A stretch of DNA of 64,000 nucleotides from Lachnospiraceae bacterium (GTDB lineage Bacteria > Bacillota > Clostridia > Lachnospirales > Lachnospiraceae). A program made the position numbers and the translations under genes. Below are positions 31,247-39,428 of the stretch, one piece after another (the stretch's first letter is position 1; the number at the start of each line of letters is the position of its first letter). A model generated the notes under the pieces. It was not told the origin of the DNA and ran no database searches. It was given only the letters and a program-made list of their open reading frames with translations. Where the stretch lies: positions 1 to 64,000 of the forward strand of contig JAKSSA010000002.1 of assembly GCA_024403335.1 (NCBI GenBank). The letters run 5' to 3'.

Positions 31247-33046
31247 TTAATTATAAAGAAAACTTTCTAAATCGATTTTTTCGACCTTCTTCGCAGAATA
31301 TTTACCAAGATTGAACTCTATAATGCGCCCAAATTCAGAATCCATCTCTGAAAAAACATTCTTACAAGTTGAGTCTACAATCAAATTACCATTAAACCAC
31401 TGAACAGATCCCTCCACACCGGAATATGCGACAGGTATCCTGTCAACCTCTCGTGCGGTTTTTTCTGCTTCATCAATAAGGTAACGCGAATAATATGATA
31501 CAGTACCTTCTGTTGCTCCCTTTCCAAGTAAAGCTGCATCTTCGGAAGCAATTGCATTTTCCCATTCAACAAAAGGCCTTGACTTAATCTCACTGTTAAA
31601 ATTCTGGAAGAAATAAAGATAATATCTTGTAGGACGAATCTTATCATATTCCATAAAATGAAGTGATGAAATACCAACAGGCATTGATTTAACACCTTCT
31701 GCATAATACATGTTCTTTGCATCAGAGGTTGCACCCCATACTGCATCAGAGCCTATCATATACTCAACCTGCGGATTTTTATAAATATCACTTAACTTAA
31801 CAATAGTAGAAGGCTCTCCAAAAGCAAGTAGAACTGAATCAGAACCAAATGGGTCAGATGAAATAATACTGTTAATTTCAAGCCACTTAAGCTTATCACC
31901 TGCCTGATTACAAATACCCTTATAATTGGGAAATACCATTTCAAAATCAATAATCGGGCTTATACGCTTGCTGGTTAAATCAAGCGAAATTATATAGTCA
32001 TTAACACTGTCCTTCTTATCCTTGCTGACAGGAATAATCAGTTTATTATGATTTCTGTCATAAAGAAAGCTGCCATTCATTGAATAAATATCAAGATCAT
32101 AGCTTTGCTTAACTTGTCCAAAACGGTCTGTAATAACAATCTGCCTCTCAGACACATTATAAATCATTCCCTCTTCTGAAAAGGCTATACTTGCAGTATT
32201 TCCGGATATTTGTGGTATTTTTGAGCGAAGATGCCCTCCATTATCATAAAAATAAATAGCATCCGTACTCACAAGTGAAGATTTATCGGAATTGTTTACT
32301 ACATCATAATCATAAAGAACATAAAAGCCATCTGTTACATTCTTCTCGCTTTCTAACACTTCCGATACAGTCTTATCTTCATTCTCAACAAATTTTGTAG
32401 GATTTAAGCCTTTTATTTTTTCTTCATCCTTTGAAATAATATCAGGCAAAGAATAGTAAAAACGACGTGTCACAACATCTCCTGACATATCTTCTATTCT
32501 TAAAGTTATAACATTTGTATAATTGGGGATTAAACCGATAAGCCTGTACTCATGAACATTTGCATATCCTGTTACAGTATTTGAAGGCAGCTTTGAATAA
32601 TAATCCGGCACCTGCTCATTTACCCGGTGAATAAAATATTCAACCTTTGAAGGCTTTGAGGTTCTAAAATAAAGATACATGGAAAGATAATCCGTTCCAT
32701 AAGGATTATAGATTATCAAAGGATTTGAATCTGTATATTCGTTTTCTGAAATAAGTCTGTCAATTTCACTTTTTACTGCTTTGGAATTTTCAACATCATA
32801 AATATCCGCTACCGAATTGAAAGCACCAAGTCCGTTTCTTACTTCAGCCCATATGGTCTGTATTAAATTGTCCTCTTCATTGTCATACTCGTCCTTATAT
32901 CCCGGAATAACTGTATCATTATCCTCATATCCTTCCGGTTTCTTAAGTAAAACCAATGCAACCAAAAAAGCCAAAGCTACTATGCTTAGTACAAGTACAA
33001 TTTGAACCAATGATATTTTCTTTTTATTATTATCGCTTTTTGCCAA
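31247..33046 (-). CDS. Membrane-anchored arylsulfotransferase-like protein, catalytic residues apparently lost
   Basis: A 599-aa protein with a single N-terminal membrane anchor (VQIVLVLSIVALAFLVALVLL, residues 14-34) and an external remainder. Residues 105-190 look like the aryl-sulfate sulfotransferase N-terminal domain (NPLIIYNPYGTDYLSMYLYF, then HEYRLIGLIPNYTN). The rest reads as a beta-propeller (KWLEINSIISSDPFGSDSVL). Where the family normally has catalytic His (WLHINSI) this protein has Glu, and the later sulfotransferase His and Arg are not evident. The start is a TTG after GGCAGGAG. The family call is moderate; a non-enzymatic surface propeller is possible. Confidence 0.55.
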   Translation of the reverse strand: MAKSDNNKKKISLVQIVLVLSIVALAFLVALVLLKKPEGYEDNDTVIPGYKDEYDNEEDNLIQTIWAEVRNGLGAFNSVADIYDVENSKAVKSEIDRLISENEYTDSNPLIIYNPYGTDYLSMYLYFRTSKPSKVEYFIHRVNEQVPDYYSKLPSNTVTGYANVHEYRLIGLIPNYTNVITLRIEDMSGDVVTRRFYYSLPDIISKDEEKIKGLNPTKFVENEDKTVSEVLESEKNVTDGFYVLYDYDVVNNSDKSSLVSTDAIYFYDNGGHLRSKIPQISGNTASIAFSEEGMIYNVSERQIVITDRFGQVKQSYDLDIYSMNGSFLYDRNHNKLIIPVSKDKKDSVNDYIISLDLTSKRISPIIDFEMVFPNYKGICNQAGDKLKWLEINSIISSDPFGSDSVLLAFGEPSTIVKLSDIYKNPQVEYMIGSDAVWGATSDAKNMYYAEGVKSMPVGISSLHFMEYDKIRPTRYYLYFFQNFNSEIKSRPFVEWENAIASEDAALLGKGATEGTVSYYSRYLIDEAEKTAREVDRIPVAYSGVEGSVQWFNGNLIVDSTCKNVFSEMDSEFGRIIEFNLGKYSAKKVEKIDLESFLYN

Positions 33047-33173
33047 TTTTTTCTCCTGCCAAAATCACCCGTTAATCATCAGACGAGTTATTATATAAAT
33101 TATATCGGCAGTTTTCAAGATTAACTCAACTGTGTATCCCAAATAACAACTTAAAAGCGCAAATTACAAATTT

Positions 33174-33905
33174 CTATTTTACGCCATAAAGATAACGGAT
33201 AAATTCATTAACCTCTTCATTGTTTTTAGAAGTAACACATATGCCGAAAACCGGGTATACATCACCCTGATAAGGATAGTCTTCAAGAAGCTTTATTTTT
33301 GAAATATTAATACCATAAGGCGCATATGAGTCCTCAATTCTATTTCCGTCATCATCATATTTGTAAGAATAAATTAAATCATCCTTAACAAGTTCAAAAA
33401 CATCACTTTCAAGTTTTTCCTCCAAATTGCCATACCATCCTGTTCCGGCATAATGAAGAAAATGGTTATACTTGATAATTATGCCGTCAAGCTCACCTGT
33501 CATATAATACAAAGCAATTTTCTGGACACTTGTCGTATCATTGTCCAAATCACCATAGGTCGTATCAAATAACCAGGTAACAGTCTTATCATCAAGTTCA
33601 AGTCTTGCAAGCATGTCATCTGTTATCTTCTGACTGTCATCTAATCCAACTAAATTACCAACAGATGCTACTGACAAAACCACCTCAGCTTTAGGAGCTG
33701 TAACTGTAATAACAATCCAGGCTATAAAAGCGATTATACCCACACAAACCAGAAACTTGGTCAAATAATAATCTTTAAGATAAGTCATTTTTCCCTTAAA
33801 AGAAAGCTCTGCCCATTTTTCCTTTTCTGTTTTTTCAACAGTTGCTGTATATAAAGATGCATTGTCATCAAGCTTCGTTTTTCTGTTATCAACATTTATA
33901 GCCAT
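33174..33905 (-). CDS. Uncharacterised single-span membrane protein
   Basis: A 243-aa protein I do not recognise. A cytosolic N-terminus of about 50 residues (with WAELSFKGKMTYLKDYYLTK) leads to one membrane segment (FLVCVGIIAFIAWIVITVTAP). The outer part of about 170 residues is acidic, with no obvious motif. It lies 127 bases upstream of the arylsulfotransferase-like gene and could be in the same unit. Proteins with the same layout seem common in related bacteria; I infer an envelope role only. Confidence 0.6.
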   Translation of the reverse strand: MAINVDNRKTKLDDNASLYTATVEKTEKEKWAELSFKGKMTYLKDYYLTKFLVCVGIIAFIAWIVITVTAPKAEVVLSVASVGNLVGLDDSQKITDDMLARLELDDKTVTWLFDTTYGDLDNDTTSVQKIALYYMTGELDGIIIKYNHFLHYAGTGWYGNLEEKLESDVFELVKDDLIYSYKYDDDGNRIEDSYAPYGINISKIKLLEDYPYQGDVYPVFGICVTSKNNEEVNEFIRYLYGVK

Positions 33906-34096
33906 AATATCATCAACCTCTGTATCTCTTTTTTTGAAAGTTTTTTATCTTAACTTCTTAAACTGAGTCAAGTTCTGTCGCATGTCATAAAAATTAATTA
34001 TCTACAACATAATAGTATAACAAATATGTGTACAAATAGTGAAGTTGAACTTAGAAAAAAATAAAATTTCCAATAATATTAATTACAAATTATTAA

Positions 34097-34124
34097 TTGA
34101 AAAACTTAGTACAAATGCTATAAT
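34097..34124 (+). promoter_or_regulatory. Promoter of ade
   Basis: TTGAAA (34097-34102) and TATAAT (34119-34124) are separated by 16 bases. The expected leader is only about 25 bases, too short for a purine riboswitch, so control of ade is not by a 5' aptamer. Confidence 0.75.
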
Positions 34125-34154
34125 CAAATATGTAATAATATTTGGGAGGAACAA

Positions 34155-35846
34155 ATGAAAACACTTCTTAAAAATGCAAAAATAGTTAATGTTTTTACGG
34201 ACAGCTTAATGGATGCTGATGTTCTTATCGAAGACGATAAAATTATCGGTTTAGGTGATTACAGTGATACAAATGCAGATATTTGCGAAGATTTAAAAGG
34301 CAAATACATCTGTCCCGGTTTCATAGACGGGCATATTCATATTGAGAGTACAATGATGACGCCTTATGAGCTTTCAAAAGCAGTGTTGCCTTGCGGAACT
34401 ACATCAATTGTAGCTGACCCTCACGAAATCGCAAATGTATGCGGAACTGACGGAATAAAATATATTATTGAAGCAAGTGAAGGTTTACCTTTGAAGGTTT
34501 ATATCATGTTACCATCATGTGTCCCTGCAACGCCTTTCGACGAGTCAGGTTGTGTTCTTAAAGCAGAGGATTTAAAGCCCTTTTACAAAGAAAAAAGAGT
34601 TTTAGGGCTCGCAGAAATGATGAACTATCCCGGTGCCATTAGTGGAGATTTAGACATTCTCAATAAAATCAAGGATGCCTTTGACAATAACAAGGTGGTT
34701 GACGGTCATGCACCTTTGCTTACAGGACATGGATTAGATGCTTATATATCAAGAGGCATTCAGTCAGATCATGAATGTTCTTCTTATGAAGAAGGAAAAG
34801 AAAGAATAAGTAAGGGACAGTGGCTCATGGTTCGTGAAGGCACTGCAGCAAAAAATCTTTTGAACATGATTGATTTGCTCGATGAACCTTTTTCAAGAAG
34901 GTGTGTACTTGTTACAGACGATAAACATCCTGCAGATATTCTTCGTGACGGTCATATCGACCATATCATAAGACTTGCTGTTAAAAACGGAAAATCCGTT
35001 TTCACTGCCATAAGAGTTGCAACAATTCAGGCAGCAAACTGTTTCGGATTAAAATATACAGGCGCTGTAGCTCCAGGTTATAAAGCAGACTTACTTGTTT
35101 TAAACAATTTAGAAGAAATAGATATAAAGGATGTATATTCTGAAGGCAAAAAGGTTGTAGAAAACAAGAAATTAAAGGAATATGACAAACCTTCAATATC
35201 AAAGCAGCTTGTAAACAAGGTAACAAACTCCTTCTTTATTGACAAGCTTACAGAAAAAGACTTTATATTATCAAAGGAAGCCAATAAATGTCGTGTAATA
35301 AAGACAATAAAAGGTCAGCTACTTACAGATGAATGGATTACAGAAATGAATTTTGAGACTTCAAACGGTATTGATCTTGAAAGAGATATTCTCAAAATAG
35401 CCGTCCTTGAAAGACATCATAATACAGGACACAAGGGTATCGGATTTATCAATGGCATCGGATTAAAAGAAGGGGCTATCGCATGTTCCGTTTCACACGA
35501 TTCTCATAATCTGATAGTAATCGGAAGTAACGAAGCAGATATGGCCTGTGTTGCAAATGCAATCATTGAAATGGGTGGCGGTTGTGCAGCAGCAAAGAAT
35601 GGAAAAATCGTTTCTTCACTCCCTCTTCCAATTGCCGGATTAATGTCTGAAGACGATGCCAGCTTATTGGCTGAAAAAAATCATGTTCTTCGTGAAGCAA
35701 TTTACGAGCTTGGGGTTCCAAGAACTATCGCACCACTTATGACTATGGCTTTCGTAAGTTTGGCCGTAATCCCTTCACTCAAGCTTATCACTACAGGCTT
35801 GTTTGATGTAAACAGCTTCAGTCCTACAGATTTATTTGTTAAATAG
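34155..35846 (+). CDS. ade: Adenine deaminase
   Basis: A 563-aa adenine deaminase of the amidohydrolase superfamily, converting adenine to hypoxanthine and ammonia in purine salvage. The metal motif GFIDGHIHIEST, later DGHAPLLTG and SDHECSSYEE, and VTDDKHPADI mark the Ade family and its metal ligands. The C-terminal part contains IERHHNTG-like (VLERHHNTG) and SVSHDSHNLI. Length is normal. The start follows TTGGGAGGA. It is the first plus-strand gene of the window, transcribed away from the minus-strand membrane protein gene. Confidence 0.95.
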   Translation: MKTLLKNAKIVNVFTDSLMDADVLIEDDKIIGLGDYSDTNADICEDLKGKYICPGFIDGHIHIESTMMTPYELSKAVLPCGTTSIVADPHEIANVCGTDGIKYIIEASEGLPLKVYIMLPSCVPATPFDESGCVLKAEDLKPFYKEKRVLGLAEMMNYPGAISGDLDILNKIKDAFDNNKVVDGHAPLLTGHGLDAYISRGIQSDHECSSYEEGKERISKGQWLMVREGTAAKNLLNMIDLLDEPFSRRCVLVTDDKHPADILRDGHIDHIIRLAVKNGKSVFTAIRVATIQAANCFGLKYTGAVAPGYKADLLVLNNLEEIDIKDVYSEGKKVVENKKLKEYDKPSISKQLVNKVTNSFFIDKLTEKDFILSKEANKCRVIKTIKGQLLTDEWITEMNFETSNGIDLERDILKIAVLERHHNTGHKGIGFINGIGLKEGAIACSVSHDSHNLIVIGSNEADMACVANAIIEMGGGCAAAKNGKIVSSLPLPIAGLMSEDDASLLAEKNHVLREAIYELGVPRTIAPLMTMAFVSLAVIPSLKLITTGLFDVNSFSPTDLFVK

Positions 35847-35981
35847 CTTAAAACTTTTTATGGAATAACATGCATTTTAAATTAATGCAATTATCAATAA
35901 ACATTTAAAATTACTATACTTCAGACAATTTAAGTCTACAAAAGTATTTAGTTACTCAAAATTATGATAATATGCCACACA

Positions 35982-36012
35982 AAAAAAGCAGTTCATCAGA
36001 ACTGCTTTTTTA
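35982..36012. terminator. Bidirectional terminator between ade and tRNA-Met
   Basis: AAAAAAGCAGTT and AACTGCTTTTTT form a long stem around a 6-base loop, so both strands end in a U-run. It can end ade from the plus strand and the tRNA transcript from the minus strand. Confidence 0.82.
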
Positions 36013-36013
36013 A

Positions 36014-36087
36014 TAGCGAAGGGGGGATTCGAACCCTCGACACTTCGGGTATGAACCGAATGCTCTGGCCAACTGAGCTACTTCGCC
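36014..36087 (-). tRNA. tRNA-Met (CAT anticodon)
   Basis: A 74-base cloverleaf on the minus strand. The D-arm contains TAGCTCAGTTGG, the anticodon stem and loop is TTCGG-TTCATAC-CCGAA (anticodon CAT), and the T-arm contains GGTTCGAATCC. Acceptor arms GGCGAAG and CTTCGCT pair with a G-U at the first position. CCA is not encoded. Pattern matches elongator tRNA-Met; a CAT-Ile2 type cannot be fully excluded. Confidence 0.93.
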
Positions 36088-36188
36088 ACATCGTGCCGTT
36101 TTTCAGGCACGGGTAGTATTTTACACCAGACCATTAATAATGTCAAGCAAAAAACACAAAAATTAAATTTGATTTATTTCACTTCTAA

Positions 36189-36545
36189 TTACTGAAGCTT
36201 TGCCTTAGCAGCGTTAGCTACTGCTGCGAAACCTGCAGGATCGCTAACAGCGAGTTCAGCAAGGATCTTTCTGTTGATCTGAATATCAGCCAACTTCAAG
36301 CCATGCATTAACTTTGAATATGAAAGACCATTCATTCTTGCAGCTGCATTGATTCTTGCGATCCAAAGCTGTCTGAACTGTCTCTTCTTCTGCTTTCTGC
36401 CTGCGTAAGCGCTGGTTAAAGCACGCATAACAGACTGCTTAGCTACTCTGTACTGTTTTGATCTTGCTCCTCTGTAACCCTTAGCAAGCTTTAAAACTCT
36501 ATTATGTTTCTTCTTTGCGTTAAGTCCGCCTTTAATTCTAGCCAT
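36189..36545 (-). CDS. rplT: 50S ribosomal protein L20
   Basis: A 118-aa L20 protein ([15 protein letters not shown], then [12 protein letters not shown], and [14 protein letters not shown] [16 protein letters not shown]). L20 binds 23S rRNA early in assembly of the large subunit. In Firmicutes it also binds the infC leader and represses its own operon. The start follows AAGGAGG. It is the last gene of infC-rpmI-rplT. Confidence 0.97.
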   Translation of the reverse strand: MARIKGGLNAKKKHNRVLKLAKGYRGARSKQYRVAKQSVMRALTSAYAGRKQKKRQFRQLWIARINAAARMNGLSYSKLMHGLKLADIQINRKILAELAVSDPAGFAAVANAAKAKLQ

Positions 36546-36568
36546 GATTTATCCTCCTTACGCTCTCA

Positions 36569-36766
36569 TTACAGATACGGTAAAATTTTCTTCATTGTCT
36601 TCTTGTTTGCACTGTTAACCAATTCAGTCTTTCTAAGATCTCTCTTAGTCTTTCTTGTCTTCTTTGTTAAGATGTGCTGCTTTCCGGCTTTCTGTCTCTT
36701 AAGCTCACCGGTACCTGTTACTGAAAAGCGCTTAGCTGCTGCTTTGTTTGTTTTTAACTTAGGCAT
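36569..36766 (-). CDS. rpmI: 50S ribosomal protein L35
   Basis: A 65-aa basic L35 protein ([20 protein letters not shown]) with the usual C-terminal [11 protein letters not shown]. It is part of the large subunit. The start follows AAGGAGG. It is the middle gene of infC-rpmI-rplT, with short gaps on both sides. Confidence 0.97.
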   Translation of the reverse strand: MPKLKTNKAAAKRFSVTGTGELKRQKAGKQHILTKKTRKTKRDLRKTELVNSANKKTMKKILPYL

Positions 36767-36791
36767 AATATCGTCCTCCTTAAAATGTTAA

Positions 36792-37319
36792 TTAATTTTT
36801 CTTACTTAAAATAACTGACATATTCTTACCTTCAAGTGAAGGCTTCTTCTCAGGCGAAGCAATGTCCTCTACCTTTTCAAGGAACGCTTCAATCATCTTT
36901 TCACCAAGCATAGCTGCATGAATATTCTCACGTCCTCTGAATCTGATAACAAGCTTTACTCTATCACCCTTTTCGATGAATTTTCTTGCCTGAGCAGCTT
37001 TAACATTGATATCATTAACATCAGTGTTAGGTGTAAGCTGAATACATTTTGTTTCGGTCTCTTTTTGTTTCTTTTTGTTTTCCCTCTCACGACGTACCTG
37101 CTCGTACTTATACTTGTTGTAATCTACAATCCTGCAAACAGGTGGCTTTGCATTTGGAGCAATCAATACAAGGTCAAGCCCCATTGACTGTGCCAATTCT
37201 AACGCTTCCTGAGATGACATTAAACCAAACTGATGGTTCTCCTGTCCGGTTACACGAACTTCTGCAAGTCTAATCTGCTCATTAATCGGTACCGCTTTTT
37301 CATTCTTCTTGTCGCCTAT
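36792..37319 (-). CDS. infC: Translation initiation factor IF-3 with an ATA start codon
   Basis: IF-3 binds the 30S subunit and checks the initiator codon and tRNA. The IF-3 N-terminal domain starts VPINEQIRLAEVRV and the C-terminal domain includes RGRENIHAAMLGEKM. The best start is ATA at 37319: GGAGGTG lies 6 bases before it and yields about 175 aa, the normal length. No ATG, GTG or TTG occurs nearby in frame; an ATG 177 bases upstream would place the attenuator inside the coding region. Non-AUG starts on infC are known and give IF-3 autoregulation. Confidence 0.9.
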   Translation of the reverse strand: MGDKKNEKAVPINEQIRLAEVRVTGQENHQFGLMSSQEALELAQSMGLDLVLIAPNAKPPVCRIVDYNKYKYEQVRRERENKKKQKETETKCIQLTPNTDVNDINVKAAQARKFIEKGDRVKLVIRFRGRENIHAAMLGEKMIEAFLEKVEDIASPEKKPSLEGKNMSVILSKKN

Positions 37320-37511
37320 GGTAAACACCTCCGTTATTTTAGCTTTCGTACAAGCTACTCGATAAATAATAAAAAAAGTTCCTTGTACAAGCCTGTAGAC
37401 AGCACTCGCACAACGAACCCAACATACGCATCTTTTGATGCAAACGATATAGTTAATTGTTAAACCTTTTGACTTTAGTCGAAGGTGAGAGTGCAACTCT
37501 GCTTGAAACCG
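37320..37511 (-). promoter_or_regulatory. L20-type leader of the infC-rpmI-rplT operon
   Basis: A leader of about 190 bases between the infC promoter and its start codon, containing a strong intrinsic terminator near its 3' end. Position, operon identity and attenuator match the Firmicutes L20 leader, in which L20 binding stabilises the terminator. The L20-binding fold itself was not modelled here. Confidence 0.65.
37371..37418 (-). terminator. Attenuator terminator in the infC leader
   Basis: On the minus strand GTTC-G-TTGTGCGAG pairs with CTTGTACAA-G-GAAC with one internal mismatch, the loop CTGT-CT-ACAG adds a further short stem, and TTTTTTT follows. It lies before the infC ribosome binding site, so it can act only as an attenuator. 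Confidence 0.72.
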
Positions 37512-37517
37512 TTGGTA

Positions 37518-37546
37518 ATCATAACATATGCCTTAAGCATTGTCAA
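37518..37546 (-). promoter_or_regulatory. Promoter of infC-rpmI-rplT
   Basis: On the minus strand TTGACA (37546-37541) and TATGAT (37523-37518) are separated by 17 bases, a near-consensus SigA promoter. The start of transcription would be near 37511. Confidence 0.8.
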
Positions 37547-37680
37547 CTGTTTTTTCACATTTTACCAACACTGTTTTTTCGTTTTTTTCGTATTTTACCA
37601 ACACAATGTTTTTTTCATTTTTTTACATTTGACAAACACAATGTTTTTTACTTTTTTACATTTTACAAACACAAATACAT
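37547..37680. repeat. Four imperfect 25-35-bp tandem repeats upstream of the infC promoter
   Basis: Each unit on the plus strand runs TGTTTTTT, a T-rich stretch, then TTTTACCAACAC or TTTGACAAACACAA. It directly abuts the infC promoter on the upstream side and separates it from the end of cdd. A short ATATTAA(G/A) repeat follows up to 37733. No gene is seen in this interval. Confidence 0.68.
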
Positions 37681-37690
37681 GATTCTTCTT

Positions 37691-37733
37691 AATATTAAAA
37701 TATTAAGATATTAAGATATTAAAATATTAAAAA
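37691..37733. repeat. Short AT-rich tandem repeat
   Basis: About five copies of the 8-9-base unit ATATTAAG or ATATTAAA lie immediately after the cdd stop codon. It is simple-sequence DNA with no coding potential. Confidence 0.6.
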
Positions 37734-38144
37734 TTAAAACTTAAAACTCATGGGAAGCAAATCCTCTAAAGTTTTTACAATATAATCATCTTCTGACTTT
37801 GCTAAAATAATCTTAAACTCTGAGGGTTCAACAAATTCTCGCATGAACTGTCTGCACATTCCACAAGGCGGGCAAAAATCAAATTCCTTTTCGTCTTTAT
37901 TTCCACCAACAATTGCTATTGCTTCAAACTCTGTCTTACCTTCACATAAAGCACTTGGGAAAGCATTTCTTTCAGCACATAAGCCAACAGGATAAGCTGA
38001 ATTTTCCACATTACAGCCTTTATAAATGCTTCCGTCTTTGCAAAGCAATGCTGCTCCTACATAAAAGTTCGAAAATGGCGCATATGCATTCTTTCTTGCA
38101 TCAAAAGCTTTTACAATAAGTTCTTTTATAATATTCTCATTCAT
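37734..38144 (-). CDS. cdd: Cytidine deaminase
   Basis: A 136-aa homotetrameric-type cytidine deaminase, converting cytidine to uridine in pyrimidine salvage. The zinc motifs are NVENSAYPVGLCAERNA (catalytic Glu) and PPCGMCRQFM. The N-terminal YAPFSNFYVGAALL is typical. The start is one base after the stop codon of the membrane protein gene, preceded by GGGGA. Confidence 0.95.
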   Translation of the reverse strand: MNENIIKELIVKAFDARKNAYAPFSNFYVGAALLCKDGSIYKGCNVENSAYPVGLCAERNAFPSALCEGKTEFEAIAIVGGNKDEKEFDFCPPCGMCRQFMREFVEPSEFKIILAKSEDDYIVKTLEDLLPMSFKF

Positions 38145-38146
38145 AA

Positions 38147-38734
38147 TCAGTCCCCATTTTTACGAGATTTTTTCTTGCCAAATAAAATGTTAATTCCAAT
38201 ATTAATTAAAATTGCAGGAACCATCATTTTTCCGAAAGTTGACCAGGTAATAATATTTCTGGCTGCTAAGAACAGCAAAGTACCAAGCTCAACACCGAAC
38301 ATGTTGCCTGTATTGATACCCTTCTTCATAATTGAAGATGCTGATGGCAGGAATATAAAAAGGCACCACCATCCGGCAAAAGAAACTCTTGATATTACTT
38401 TTAACATCATTAAAAGGGCAATAATTCCTATACCAATAATAAACAATCCCTTTAAATTATGTTTTGATTTCTTTTCTTCTTTTGAAGGCTTAGTTTGAAC
38501 ATCATTTTTAGTCTCATTGTTTACTCTTAAAGATGTCTCTTCGTTTGAAACTTCCTGGCTCCAGTCATAACCCTGATTATACTTTTGCATAATCTCATCC
38601 AGATTAAAGTTTTTAGAAGCCTCTTCTCTTTCCTTTTCTTCTGTTGCATCTATGTAAGAAGGCACATTTTTCTTTTTCAAGCTTACAGGTCTTGAAAGAT
38701 TAATTCTGTAATTGTAATCATTTTCGTTTTCCAT
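38147..38734 (-). CDS. Membrane protein with LiaF-like transmembrane domain
   Basis: A 195-aa protein. The N-terminal 95 residues are charged and probably cytosolic. The C-terminal 90 residues form about four membrane segments (GLFIIGIGIIALLMMLKVI, then FAGWWCLFIFLPSA), resembling the LiaF/DUF5668-type transmembrane domain, and the protein ends with a basic tail (FGKKKSRKN). Function unknown; a sensing or stress role as in LiaF is possible. It shares a promoter with cdd. Confidence 0.6.
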   Translation of the reverse strand: MENENDYNYRINLSRPVSLKKKNVPSYIDATEEKEREEASKNFNLDEIMQKYNQGYDWSQEVSNEETSLRVNNETKNDVQTKPSKEEKKSKHNLKGLFIIGIGIIALLMMLKVISRVSFAGWWCLFIFLPSASSIMKKGINTGNMFGVELGTLLFLAARNIITWSTFGKMMVPAILINIGINILFGKKKSRKNGD

Positions 38735-38816
38735 TTACCACTCCATAAGGTTACAAACCATTCGTTAAATTTTGACACTAATTTGATTGCAATAACTTAA
38801 ATTTAATTGCAATAAT

Positions 38817-38845
38817 AAGATACAACCAAATCTTAACAATGTCAA
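38817..38845 (-). promoter_or_regulatory. Promoter of the membrane-protein/cdd unit
   Basis: On the minus strand TTGACA (38845-38840) and TATCTT (38822-38817) are separated by 17 bases. A leader of about 75 bases contains a duplicated ATTGCAATAA-type 20-base stretch. Confidence 0.62.
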
Positions 38846-38867
38846 ATTAAGTAAAGATTAGAAAAAC

Positions 38868-38899
38868 AAGACAGCTCCGCATTTATCCGGAACTGTCTT
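38868..38899 (-). terminator. Terminator of pheS-pheT-purE
   Basis: AAGACAG-C-TCCG and CGGA-A-CTGTCTT form a stem with one mismatch, followed on the minus strand by GTTTTTC. It begins 13 bases after the purE stop codon. Confidence 0.75.
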
Positions 38900-38911
38900 C
38901 ATCAAAACAAA

Positions 38912-39412
38912 TTAATAATTCTTATATCCAACTTCTTCTATACGTTCTTTTTTCTTCATAACGCCAGCTTTAAGTTCTTCTTTATAAGCTTCAACCTTTT
39001 CAAGCAAAGCCTCATCTGAAGTTGCAAGTATCTTCGCTGCTAAAATTCCGGCATTCTTTCCTCCATTGATTGCAACTGTTGCAACCGGAATTCCTGAAGG
39101 CATCTGAACAATTGAATACAAAGCATCTGTTCCATTAAGTGTTTTTGAGTAAATCGGAACACCAATAACCGGAAGAGGGAATATTGCCGCACACATACCG
39201 GGCAAATGAGCTGCACCGCCGGCTCCTGCAATAATCACCTTAAACCCCTTTTCCTTTGCAGACTTCGCATAATCAAAGAAAACATCAGGCATTCTGTGAG
39301 CTGAAATAATAGTCATCTCATACTCAATTCCAAATTTTTCAAGCATTTCTGCAGCGCCTGACATAATTTCAAGATCAGAGTCGCTACCCATTACTATTCC
39401 GACTTTAGCCAT
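38912..39412 (-). CDS. purE: 5-(carboxyamino)imidazole ribonucleotide mutase
   Basis: PurE (class I) moves the carboxyl group of N5-CAIR to give CAIR in purine synthesis. Active-site motifs [16 protein letters not shown] and [11 protein letters not shown] are intact. I chose the ATG at 39412 (MAKVGIVMG), preceded by AGAGGTG, giving 166 aa. It follows pheT by 16 bases and probably is transcribed with pheST, apart from other pur genes. No PurK is in the window. Confidence 0.95.
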   Translation of the reverse strand: MAKVGIVMGSDSDLEIMSGAAEMLEKFGIEYEMTIISAHRMPDVFFDYAKSAKEKGFKVIIAGAGGAAHLPGMCAAIFPLPVIGVPIYSKTLNGTDALYSIVQMPSGIPVATVAINGGKNAGILAAKILATSDEALLEKVEAYKEELKAGVMKKKERIEEVGYKNY

Positions 39413-39428
39413 TTTTACACCTCTTTCA

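Noticed and set aside
33906..34154. Purine riboswitch before ade
   Set aside because: The predicted transcript starts about 25 bases before the ATG and no aptamer-like sequence is visible upstream.
37320..37496. Extended infC reading frame from an ATG at 37496
   Set aside because: It would put the leader terminator inside the coding region and add 59 residues unlike any IF-3; the AUA with GGAGGTG is better.
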